This document shows, piece by piece, positions 18,740 to 27,073 of a DNA stretch of 64,000 bases (within the stretch, counting starts at the first letter, position 1; every line of letters starts with the position of its first letter). The translations under genes and the position numbers were made by a program. A model generated the notes under the pieces. That model did not search any database, had not been told where the DNA came from, and worked only from the letters and a program-made list of their open reading frames with translations. Where the stretch lies: positions 248,001 to 312,000 of the forward strand of contig JBAOID010000003.1 of assembly GCA_037045435.1 (NCBI GenBank), given 5' to 3'. The stretch is from CBDUEF01 sp018063485. Lineage in GTDB: Bacteria; Pseudomonadota; Alphaproteobacteria; Rhodobacterales; Rhodobacteraceae.

Positions 18740-19584
18740 GCCTGCAAACGAGCGCTACGCCCGAGGTTGGCAACCGCCGCCGCCACCGCCGACTGCCGCT
18801 GTCGGTGTCGCTTTCACTGGCGGTTGTCGCTATTGTACTGGCCTGTGCGCTTTTCGGGGCCCAACTCGCGCCGGAATCACCCTTTACTCAGCGATTGCAG
18901 ATCGGCGATCAGCCACCCAATGCCGAGTTTCTGGCCGGGACCGACCTGCTCGGCCGCGACGTTCTTTCGCGGGTCATTCACGGGGCCTGGACGGCTCTGG
19001 TCGGACCGATTGTGGTGGCGGCGAGTGCCTTTTCCATCGCCACGCTGCTGGGGCTGCTTTCGGGGTATCTGGGTGGCTATGTCGATACCGCCATCATGCG
19101 CTGGGTCGATTTCATGTTCGCCCTGCCGGGGCCCCTGGTGGCGATCGTCGTGGTCGGGGTTGTCGGCGGCGGGTATTGGACGGCGGTTCTGGTGCTGACC
19201 ATCCTGTTCACCGCGCCAGATACGCGCATCGTTCGCAGTGCGGTGCTGGAACAGCGGCCCTTGCCCTATATCGACGCGGCCCGCGCACTGGGCGTTTCCA
19301 AAACGCGCATACTTTTTGTTCATATCCTGCCCAATATCCTGCCGCTGATCCTGGCCTATGTGGTGCTTGATTTCGCCTTCGCCCTCGTCAATCTGGCCGG
19401 TCTGTCGTTTCTTGGCCTCGGGGTCGAGCCGGGGACTCCAGATTGGGGTCGTATGCTGTTCGAAAATCGCACGATCCTGTTCAGCAATCCGGCCGCGCTG
19501 CTGTTACCTGCAGGGACGATCATCCTGACGGCGGTTAGCATGAATCTGATTGGCGACTGGTTGTTCGAAAGATTTACCAAGTGA
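18736..19584 (+). CDS. Dipeptide-type ABC transporter permease 2 (DppC-like)
   Basis: About 282 residues. It has an N-terminal cytoplasmic tail, the segment LPLSVSLSLAVVAIVLACALFGAQLAP, the conserved LAGTDLLGRDVLSRVIHGAWTAL block of the DppC family, and the EAA loop YIDAARALGVSKTRILFVHILPNILPLI. It overlaps the DppB-like gene by 4 bases and the ATPase gene by 4 bases. It is intact and probably the second permease of a peptide importer. Confidence 0.92.
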   Translation: MSLQTSATPEVGNRRRHRRLPLSVSLSLAVVAIVLACALFGAQLAPESPFTQRLQIGDQPPNAEFLAGTDLLGRDVLSRVIHGAWTALVGPIVVAASAFSIATLLGLLSGYLGGYVDTAIMRWVDFMFALPGPLVAIVVVGVVGGGYWTAVLVLTILFTAPDTRIVRSAVLEQRPLPYIDAARALGVSKTRILFVHILPNILPLILAYVVLDFAFALVNLAGLSFLGLGVEPGTPDWGRMLFENRTILFSNPAALLLPAGTIILTAVSMNLIGDWLFERFTK

Positions 19585-21407
19585 GGGACGGAGCCATTTC
19601 GACAGATGCCGCACCATTGCTTACGGCTCAGGGATTGTCCGTGGCGGCGGCGGGAAGGATCATCACATTCCCGACCGATCTACGGGTCGGGCGAGGTGAA
19701 ACGGTGGCGATTGTCGGTGAATCCGGCTCGGGTAAATCGCTGACTGCGAAGGCCATGGCGGGCCTGCTGCCGCCGGGGGTCAGGGCCACGGGGAAGGTGA
19801 TTTTCGACGGCACCGAAATCCTTTCGCAAAGTGAAGCCGCGATGCAACAGATCCGCGGCAGGCGGCTGTCGATGCTGCTGCAAGATCCGTTCACCATGCT
19901 GAACCCGCTGATGCGGTCCGGGATGCATCTGGAAGAAATGCTGCGCGCCGATCCGAAGTTCTCTGATCGCGCAGCACTGAGAGCCGAGGTGCAGCGGCGT
20001 CTGGCCGAAGTTGGCATCACCGACCCTGATGTCGCCAACCGGATGCCGTTCCAGCTTTCGGGCGGGATGAGCCAGCGTGTGGCCTTGGCCGCCGCCTTGG
20101 CGCGTGATCCCGAACTGCTGATCGCTGATGAGCCGTCAACGGCGCTGGATGTCACCACTCAGGCCGAGATCATCAAGCTGCTGAAAAGCGTTCAGCTATC
20201 GCGCGGCATGAGCATGATCCTGATAACACATAATCTGCGGTTGGCCTTTTCGACCTGCGAGCGGATCTATGTGCTTTATGCGGGGGCATTGCTGGAAATG
20301 GGCGCGGCGCGGGCGGTTGAGAGGGATCCCTTCCATCCCTATACGCTGGGCCTGTTGCTGTCGGAACCGCCCGCCGATCGGCGGGTGTCGCGGTTGGTGG
20401 CCATTCCTGGCAAGGTGCCACGCGCCGACGAAGTTGTGGCGTGCTGCGCTTTCGCCGACCGTTGTAACTGGGCCATTGACGCCTGCCGTGCGGGTGCGCC
20501 GACATTGGTTGAGCGGGCACCAGGCCGCCTGACGGCCTGCATTCGTCGTGACGAGATTGCCGGTGAAATGCTGACGTTGCGCAAGTTGGAACAAGAATCG
20601 GCACCGCCACAGGTGCCCGCAGCTCTGCTGTCGGCACCCGTGCTGCGGGTGACGGATGTGACCAAAAGTTTCGCCGGGCATCACGGTCGCCAGGTTCATG
20701 CACTGAGGGGCGTATCGCTGCATGTGATGCCGGGGGAAAGCGTCGGGCTTGTTGGCAAATCCGGTTCTGGCAAGACAACGCTGGGGCGGTCGCTGGTGGG
20801 CCTGGAAAGCCCGTCTGGCGGCAAGATCGAGATTGCAGGCCGCGATGCGTCGCGGTTTGGTGCCATGTCTGTCCGGGACAGGATGGCCACGCGGCGGCTG
20901 ATCCAGATGGTGTTCCAGGATCCCTATTCGACACTCAACCCCCGCCATTCGGTGCGCCGCTGCCTGTTGGAAGCGATCCGCACTGCGGGCAGCGAAGCGC
21001 TGGCCCAAGCCGATGAGCGTATCGCCGCACTGCTGCGCGAGGTTGGGTTGCCGGAAAGTTATGCCAGTCGTCTGCCGGCAGAGCTTTCGGGTGGGGAGCG
21101 TCAGCGCGTAGCCATTGCCCGCGCCCTGTCGGTAGGCCCAAAGGTTCTGATCTGCGACGAACCGGTTTCGGCACTGGACGTATCGGTGCAGGCGCAGATC
21201 CTGAACCTGTTCAAGCGGCTTCAGGCCGAGTTGGGTCTGTCATATCTCTTCATCACCCATGATCTGGCCGTGGTTCGCCAGGTGGCAGACCGTCTTTATG
21301 TGCTGTATCTTGGCGAAATCGTGGAAGAAGGGCCGACCGAAGAGGTCATCAGCAATCCCAGACACGCCTATACGCGCCAGTTGATAATCGATTCCCAAGT
21401 GACATGA
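19581..21407 (+). CDS. ABC transporter ATP-binding protein with two ATPase modules (DppD-DppF fusion)
   Basis: About 608 residues starting at a GTG that overlaps the preceding stop. The first module has Walker A GESGSGKS, signature LSGGMSQR and Walker B ELLIADEPSTALDVTT, followed by the C-terminal oligopeptide-transporter extension with CCAFADRCNWAIDACR. The second has GKSGSGKTT, LSGGERQR and VLICDEPVSALDVSVQ. The two halves correspond to DppD and DppF. A single protein can thus supply both ATP sites of the transporter. It closes the operon of binding protein, S9 peptidase, and permeases. Confidence 0.93.
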   Translation: MRDGAISTDAAPLLTAQGLSVAAAGRIITFPTDLRVGRGETVAIVGESGSGKSLTAKAMAGLLPPGVRATGKVIFDGTEILSQSEAAMQQIRGRRLSMLLQDPFTMLNPLMRSGMHLEEMLRADPKFSDRAALRAEVQRRLAEVGITDPDVANRMPFQLSGGMSQRVALAAALARDPELLIADEPSTALDVTTQAEIIKLLKSVQLSRGMSMILITHNLRLAFSTCERIYVLYAGALLEMGAARAVERDPFHPYTLGLLLSEPPADRRVSRLVAIPGKVPRADEVVACCAFADRCNWAIDACRAGAPTLVERAPGRLTACIRRDEIAGEMLTLRKLEQESAPPQVPAALLSAPVLRVTDVTKSFAGHHGRQVHALRGVSLHVMPGESVGLVGKSGSGKTTLGRSLVGLESPSGGKIEIAGRDASRFGAMSVRDRMATRRLIQMVFQDPYSTLNPRHSVRRCLLEAIRTAGSEALAQADERIAALLREVGLPESYASRLPAELSGGERQRVAIARALSVGPKVLICDEPVSALDVSVQAQILNLFKRLQAELGLSYLFITHDLAVVRQVADRLYVLYLGEIVEEGPTEEVISNPRHAYTRQLIIDSQVT

Positions 21408-21449
21408 CTGGCGAGTTCTGACGATATGGAAGCAGTGCACGCCGTGGCC

Positions 21450-21905
21450 TAGGGCCTATGAATAGCGCGAGTTGATAAGGGCTGCGACGCAAGATCATGG
21501 CTTCGAAGAGCGTCAGTTTTGTCGGCGCGCAGGGCAATGCGCTTGAACTCTTTGAGTTTGCAGAAGAAGTTCTCGATGAGGTGGCGGCCGTGTCGTGTCA
21601 CAGACCTGCGCTTGAATTCACCTTGCAACCCGAACGCGTTTGCAAGGGCAATCGCTGCCTCGGGTTGCGAGGTGAATACATGTCTCTGATGGAACGCAAC
21701 GCGCCCTAGGCCCCGGTTCCTGACCCGAAGATCTGCAGTTTCGCCCGATGAACGACGCGGCAAAGTCTTTGCGCCGGGCCGCGCCGCAGGTAAACTCGCG
21801 CTGAATACACTCAGCCGGGGCCGCACCCCCGATTGTGCAGGTGCAATTCAGCATAACGGTGGCATCTGCCACTGCTTGGCAATCCAGAGCCAAATGCAAA
21901 GCTGA
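21450..21905 (-). mobile_element. Degenerate IS5-family transposase
   Basis: On the minus strand several short blocks from an IS5-type DDE transposase appear in order but in different frames: LHLALDCQAVADATVML, then VTRHGRHLIENFFCKLKEFKRIALRADKTDA with the conserved glutamate of the ENFF motif, then LFEAMILRRSPYQLALF. Stops and frame changes separate them. I did not find clear terminal inverted repeats. It separates the intact peptide transporter from the decayed one and may have taken part in that rearrangement. Confidence 0.7.
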
Positions 21906-22013
21906 ATGTCTTGCCTCATTGTGCAGGTTTTCAAGTCCCGGTCTGGTTTTCCGAGGCTGGCTGAAACGGCGCGGGGCATAAAGGCAGATTTCCGATAAGT
22001 TATAAGTAATTTA

Positions 22014-22041
22014 TTGACACAGTGGGGCTGTTCCATATGGT
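22014..22041 (+). promoter_or_regulatory. Probable sigma-70 promoter of the MarR-like regulator gene
   Basis: A perfect -35 TTGACA (22014-22019) is followed after 16 bases by TATGGT (22036-22041), and the gene starts 42 bases further. AT-rich sequence with several GATAAGT/TATAAGT words lies just upstream. The position fits a promoter for the regulator and the coupled transporter genes. Confidence 0.5.
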
Positions 22042-22083
22042 CATTACATTCGGATCCCTTGCCCCTTTCGCCTGAGGTGTTTC

Positions 22084-22614
22084 TTGACCGAGACGAAGAA
22101 AACCAGATCCCTTGATGAGTTGATTGTATCATCGGCCCATCTGGCGACCGGCAGTTCGCCGGCCCTTTCGGAACTGGAATATGGCGTAATCCTGTTTTCG
22201 CACGCCTTTGATCGCTGGATCACGCGCTGCATGACGGCGGCCGGCGTGCCGAACCTGTCACGGATGGAAGTTTTGATCATCCATTCGGTCCGCCATCGGG
22301 GCCGCCCGAAAACGCTGTCGGACCTGTGCCTCGTGCTGGATATCGAGGATACCCACATCGCCAGTTACGCCGTGCGCAAGCTGGAACTGGCCGGGCTGGT
22401 CAAGACCAGCAAGGTGGGCAAGGAAAAGAAGATCGAAACCACCGAAAGTGGCATCGTGGCCCTGGCGCGCTATTCCGAGATCCGCGAGCGGTTGCTGGTG
22501 GATGCCACCAAGACCTCGGGCCTGTCGCAGGGAGATTTATCGGAAATCGCATCGCACCTGCGGGCGCTGTCCGGGTATTATCAGCAGGCCGCGCGATCGG
22601 CGGCGACACTATGA
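22084..22614 (+). CDS. MarR-like winged-helix transcriptional regulator
   Basis: About 176 residues from a TTG start with GAGGTG ahead. The winged helix spans roughly residues 60-125: MEVLIIHSVRHRGRPKTLSDLCLVLDIEDTHIASYAVRKLELAGLVKTSKVGKEKKIETTESG, where the last part is the wing. Terminal helices would form the dimer. It is paralogous to the truncated gene at the left edge of the window. Its TGA overlaps the ATG of the decayed ATPase gene, so it was translationally coupled to a peptide transporter operon. With the transporter gone, its present target is unclear. Confidence 0.82.
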   Translation: MTETKKTRSLDELIVSSAHLATGSSPALSELEYGVILFSHAFDRWITRCMTAAGVPNLSRMEVLIIHSVRHRGRPKTLSDLCLVLDIEDTHIASYAVRKLELAGLVKTSKVGKEKKIETTESGIVALARYSEIRERLLVDATKTSGLSQGDLSEIASHLRALSGYYQQAARSAATL

Positions 22615-23665
22615 CCGCTGCACCGCCTGTTGTTTCCGCCTGCTCGCTCAGCGCAGGTTTTCATTCCGACGCGGGCGTGTTTGAGGCGGTGAAATCAGTC
22701 AGCTTCGATGTTCATGCGGGTAAGACGCTGGCCATTGTGGGCGAATAGGGGTCGGGTAAATCGGTCACATCGCGCGCCATCATGCGGCTGACCGATTTTT
22801 CGGGCCGAACCGGGTGTGGCGGTAATCTTCATCACACAGGACAAGGCCGTGGTCGCGGAAATGGCGGACGAGGTGATCGTGATGCGCCAGGGTGAAAAGC
22901 TGGAACAGGCACCGGTGCGGCAATTGTTCGCCGCTCTCGCCCACCCCAATACGCAGCAATTTGCTTGCCGCTGTGCCACGCCTTGGGTCGACGCAACACA
23001 AGCTCGCGCCGAACGCCGGGCGACCCTTCGAGCCGGTGCCGCTGTTGCAGGCCGAAGGGCTGACCGTGCGCTTTGTGGCGCGGCGGGGAACCTTTGGCAA
23101 GGTGACGCACCGCGCCCAGCCCATTGCCAGCCTGCAAAGCAGCCTGTCCTTCGGCTATGATCCCGATCTGAAGCCGCTGCCCTTCGATCCGGTGGCTGCC
23201 AAGGCCGCATTGGACGCGGCGGGCGTTGCGGCGGGCTCGACGGTCGATTTGTCGTTCGTGGGAGATGATGCAACCTTTCGCGAAGTGGCGCAGACCCTTG
23301 CTGCATATCTGCAGGGCGTCGGGCTGACGGTGTCGCTGAAATCCTACGAATCCAGCGCCTATTGCGGCGATGTGATCCCGAAAGGCACCACCGGCGCGAT
23401 GTTCGAATTCAACTGGAGCGGCTGGACCTTTGATTTCGATAACACAGCCTATCTGCTTTACCACAGCGGCCGACACTGGAATCCCTTCGTGAAGAATGCG
23501 GCCCTGGATGCGCTTTTGGACAAACAACGCGCCAGTTCCGATGTCGAGGAGCGCCGCGCGGCCCTGCGCGAGGTGGCCCGATACGCAGCGGGGGGAGGGC
23601 AGATCAGCCCGATTGTGGGCGTGGTTTCGGTGGTGGGGGCGATGATGCGCAGGCCAGAACTGTGA
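22611..23665 (+). pseudogene. Decayed peptide ABC transporter: fused remnants of ATPase and binding-protein genes
   Basis: The N-terminus of a DppD-type ATPase (VFEAVKSVSFDVHAGKTLAIVGE) runs into an in-frame TAG in the Walker A motif, where GESGSGKS is expected. The centre of the ATPase is deleted; its end (VIFITQDKAVVAEMADEVIVMRQGEKLEQAPVRQLFAALAHPNTQQ) resumes near 22816, a frame change leads to LLAAVPRLGS and to the beginning of a second ATPase (LLQAEGLTVRFVARRGTFGKVTHRA). This joins directly to the C-terminal third of a family 5 binding protein (GYDPDLKPLPFDPVAAKAALDAAG). At least two large internal deletions occurred, and permeases are absent. Assembly indels cannot explain this, so the decay is real. 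Confidence 0.85.
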
Positions 23666-24167
23666 TGCTGGCCGCAAGGGCCTTTCGAGGCCTCGCAGAC
23701 CGCATCGAGGCGGCATCGTTGGCGGTTTGATCGCGCTTTGCGGCCCGCTCGGTGATCACAAGGCACTCGAAATGGAGGATGGCGCCGAACACAGGGAAGA
23801 TGAACTCGCCCGCCACCGTCGAGGTGTCGCACTTGTGTTGTCGAATGATCTGGACCCGCCGCGCTGTTTTGGGGTGTCTGCCACGCGTTTGTATTCCCCG
23901 CGGTTTTCCGGCCCACAACTGAGCGGATGTATCCCGGCATCGTTTTTGCCGCGCTTCGGGTCGAATTCCGTGATGTCGAAAGCCGCCTGGTTAAAAAAAG
24001 GCGGTGTATGTGGTGATTGGCGTCAGCAGTGACGCGGTTGCGAAGTTACTGGCCTCTTGCCTTGCGGCGAACAGATCGCAGGCACCGAGAGCGCAAGGTT
24101 TTGGGTCCGAATAAGGGCAGAACTGAAGATCCCTATCGTCTGGAGAACTACCAGCAAAGTGCCCAGG
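23666..24167. other. About 500 bases without a recognisable gene
   Basis: Both strands contain ORFs of about 100 codons here, but none has a ribosome binding site or a sequence I recognise, and they overlap each other. A run of seven adenines occurs near 24000. The stretch may be the eroded rest of the transporter operon upstream or of an insertion. I see no terminator or RNA gene. Confidence 0.5.
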
Positions 24168-25868
24168 CTAAGGCATGACCTCGAATTTATCGACATCAAC
24201 CATGCCGTGATCGGTGATTTTCAGGTGCGGGATCACCGGGAGGCAGAGGAAGGCGAGTTGCAGGAAGGGTTCTTCCAGCGTGACTCCCAGCGAATGGGCG
24301 GCAGAGCGCAGGGCGGTTAGATCATGGCGGACTTGTTCAAAGCTGTTCAGGCTCATCAACCCCGCCACAGGTAGCGCGAGTTCGGCAAGGATGCGTCCGC
24401 CCTCAACCACGACAAAGCCGCCTTCGATCTGGCCAAGACGTTGCACGGCCAGCGCCATATCTTCGTAATCGGCGCCTACCACGGCGATGTTGTGATGATC
24501 ATGGCAAACGGTTGAGGCAATCGCACCGCGTTGCAGGCCAAAGCCCTTCACAAAGCCGGTGGACCGGTTGCCATTGACACCGTGACGCTCAATCACCGCA
24601 ATTTTTACCAGATCGCGCGATGGATCAGGGCGTTTGTCGCCATCGACGGGCGCGATGTCATAGGTAAGGTGTTCGGTGATGATCTTGCCGGGCAAAATCC
24701 CGATTACCGGAGTTTCGACGCGGTTGCCCCCGGTTCGGAAATGGTGCGGTTCGATGGGTGGCGCCTTGACAGAATGGCGCGCAACCGGGGGAATGGTCTG
24801 GCGGGCGGCAAAGGCGGCTGGGGTTATTTTGACACCGCCCGCGAACACGTCCGACACCTGGCACGACTCCAGCGTATCAATCACCGCGATATCGGCACGT
24901 TTGCCCGGCGCGATCAGGCCGCGGTCTTTCAGGCCAAAGGCTTCGGCCGCCGACAGGCTGGCGGCGCGATAGGCGGCAAGCGGCGACGCGCCAAGGCTGA
25001 TTGCGGTGCGGATCATGTAATCAAGATGACCGTATTCGCCGATATCGAGCGGGTTGCGGTCATCGGTGCAAAAGCACAAATAGGGTGCGTGGCGCTCGGT
25101 CAAAAGCCCAGCCAGCGCGTGCAAATCCTTGGAAACCGAGCCTTCACGGATCAGCACCCGCATCCCCTTGCGCAGCTTTTCCAGCCCCTCGTCATAGCTG
25201 GTCGCCTCATGTTCAGTGCGGATGCCCGCCGCGATATAGCCATTCAGATCATGGCCACGCAGCAGGGGGGCGTGCCCGTCGATATGGCGACCCTCAAAGG
25301 CCGCGAGCTTGGCAAGGCAATCCGGGTCTTTGTGCAAGACACCGGGATAGTTCATGAATTCGGCCAAGCCAATCACGCGGGGGTGGTTCATCAGCGGCAT
25401 GATATCGGCGGCATTCAATCGCGCGCCGGTGGTTTCCATATGGGTCGAGGGCACACAGGACGAAAGCTGCACGCGGATATCCATGAGGGTGAGCGCTGAG
25501 GCCTCGAGAAAGTAATGGATGCCCGCAAGGCCACAGACATTGGCAATCTCATGCGGATCGCAGATCGCGGTGGTCACGCCATGCGGCAGAACGCAGCGGT
25601 CAAACTCGAACGGTGTCAGCAGTGAAGACTCGATATGCAGATGCGTGTCAATAAAGCCGGGAACCAGAATCTTGCCGGAGAGATCAATTTCAACCTTGCC
25701 CGCATAGCAGCCAAAAGTGCCCACGATGGTCTCGCCGCAGATCGCCACGTCGGTTTCAACCAGAGCACCGGTAATCAGATCGAACATGCGCGCGCCTTTG
25801 AGCACGATATCGGCAGGAACAATGCCACGGCCCTGATCAATCTTGTCAGCAAGTGTCGCTTTTGCCAT
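24168..25868 (-). CDS. ade: Adenine deaminase
   Basis: About 566 residues, normal for bacterial Ade. It is an amidohydrolase: metal-binding THLHIESSLLTPFEF, then GVTTAICDPHEIANVCG, the EFMNYPGV segment, IDGHAPLLRG, and the Asp of CFCTDDRNPLDI. The C-terminal Ade domain has STVCHDHHNIAVVG. It converts adenine to hypoxanthine and ammonia for purine salvage. An AAAGGGGA site lies ahead of the ATG at 25868. It is monocistronic and divergent from the DMT exporter gene. Confidence 0.95.
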   Translation of the reverse strand: MAKATLADKIDQGRGIVPADIVLKGARMFDLITGALVETDVAICGETIVGTFGCYAGKVEIDLSGKILVPGFIDTHLHIESSLLTPFEFDRCVLPHGVTTAICDPHEIANVCGLAGIHYFLEASALTLMDIRVQLSSCVPSTHMETTGARLNAADIMPLMNHPRVIGLAEFMNYPGVLHKDPDCLAKLAAFEGRHIDGHAPLLRGHDLNGYIAAGIRTEHEATSYDEGLEKLRKGMRVLIREGSVSKDLHALAGLLTERHAPYLCFCTDDRNPLDIGEYGHLDYMIRTAISLGASPLAAYRAASLSAAEAFGLKDRGLIAPGKRADIAVIDTLESCQVSDVFAGGVKITPAAFAARQTIPPVARHSVKAPPIEPHHFRTGGNRVETPVIGILPGKIITEHLTYDIAPVDGDKRPDPSRDLVKIAVIERHGVNGNRSTGFVKGFGLQRGAIASTVCHDHHNIAVVGADYEDMALAVQRLGQIEGGFVVVEGGRILAELALPVAGLMSLNSFEQVRHDLTALRSAAHSLGVTLEEPFLQLAFLCLPVIPHLKITDHGMVDVDKFEVMP

Positions 25869-25951
25869 GGTAATCCCCTTTCAGCTAGGGAACCTTAGCG
25901 GAGCGGTTTCGTCCAGTACGAAATTCATCAAGCCACGGCAAGAGGCCCCGG

Positions 25952-26869
25952 ATGCGACCCCTGCATGGAATTGCCTACAAGGTGGCCTCGGTCATAATCT
26001 TCATCGTGATGGCGGCGATGATAAAGACCACGGCGCAACATGTGCCGCCGGGCCAGACGGTGTTTTTCCGGTCTTTCTTTGCGATTCCGGTGATCATGGC
26101 CTGGCTGGTGATGCGCAGGGAATTGGGGCTGGGCCTGCGCACAAACAACCCTTTGGGCCATTTCTGGCGCGGGCTGATGGGCACTATGGCGATGGGGTTG
26201 GGGTTTTCGGGGCTGGCCTATCTGCCGCTGCCCGAGGTGACGGCGCTTGGCTATGCCTCGCCACTGCTGGTGGTGATTTTTGCCTCGATGTTTCTGGGCG
26301 AGAATGTGCGGATGTTTCGGATTGCCTCGGTTGCGCTGGGATTGACCGGCGTGATGATCGTTCTGGCCCCGCGTTTGACAGTGGTGTCGGGCGATGCGGC
26401 CAGCACGCGTGAGGCCTTTGGGGCGATGGTGGTGCTGGGCGGGGCGCTGTTTGCGGCACTGGCGCAGGTGACAGTGCGGAAATTGGTGATGACCGAACGC
26501 ACCCCGGTTATCGTGTTTTACTTTTCGCTGACGGCGACGGTCTTGTCTCTGGCCACGCTGCCCTTTGGCTGGGTGATGCCGACCTTGACCGAGGGGCTGA
26601 CGCTGACTCTGGCCGGGTTGTTGGGGGGTGTGGGGCAGATTTTGCTGACATCGAGTTACCGTGAGGCGGACGCGTCACTGGTGGCACCGTTTGACTATGC
26701 CTCAATGCTGTTTGCACTGTTGATCGGCTATTTCGTTTTCGACGAGGTGCCGACATGGACGATGCTGTTGGGGGCCTCGATCGTGATCTTTGCCGGGATT
26801 TTGATCATTTGGCGCGAGCGTAAATTGGGCCTTGAACGCGCCACGGCCCGCAAAGCGATGACGCCGTAG
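25952..26869 (+). CDS. EamA/DMT family transporter
   Basis: About 305 residues with ten predicted membrane helices arranged as two EamA repeats. Family features include TVFFRSFFAIPVIMAWLV in the first repeat and ASLVAPFDYASMLFALLIGYFVFDEVPTWTMLLGASIVIFAGILIIWRERK in the second. Such proteins export amino acids or other metabolites through the inner membrane. It is divergent from ade, so a purine-related role is imaginable but not shown. Confidence 0.88.
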   Translation: MRPLHGIAYKVASVIIFIVMAAMIKTTAQHVPPGQTVFFRSFFAIPVIMAWLVMRRELGLGLRTNNPLGHFWRGLMGTMAMGLGFSGLAYLPLPEVTALGYASPLLVVIFASMFLGENVRMFRIASVALGLTGVMIVLAPRLTVVSGDAASTREAFGAMVVLGGALFAALAQVTVRKLVMTERTPVIVFYFSLTATVLSLATLPFGWVMPTLTEGLTLTLAGLLGGVGQILLTSSYREADASLVAPFDYASMLFALLIGYFVFDEVPTWTMLLGASIVIFAGILIIWRERKLGLERATARKAMTP

Positions 26870-27073
26870 GGGTAGGCGTGCTCTTGCTCTGGACAGGCGA
26901 GTCGCGTGAAAACCGGGTGGAAATTGCTGTGATCACGGGGCTGATGCAACTTACGCACGGTTTCGTGATTATTTTGCGCTGTCAGGGTTGAACCTTTGCT
27001 GCAGGCGCAGCATCTTGAAAAGGCCCGCCGCGTCGACACCCGCGCACCGCCACGACGAGGATTTGCCGAACCT

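Noticed and set aside
22746..22750. The in-frame TAG in the Walker A region read as a recoded (pyrrolysine) codon
   Set aside because: The same gene has large deletions and fusions downstream, so the stop is ordinary decay.
23604..23940. Minus-strand frames of about 100-160 codons
   Set aside because: They overlap each other and the pseudogene, lack start signals and show no known family.
24531..25499. A 322-codon plus-strand frame
   Set aside because: Antisense to adenine deaminase, which is intact and fully matched.
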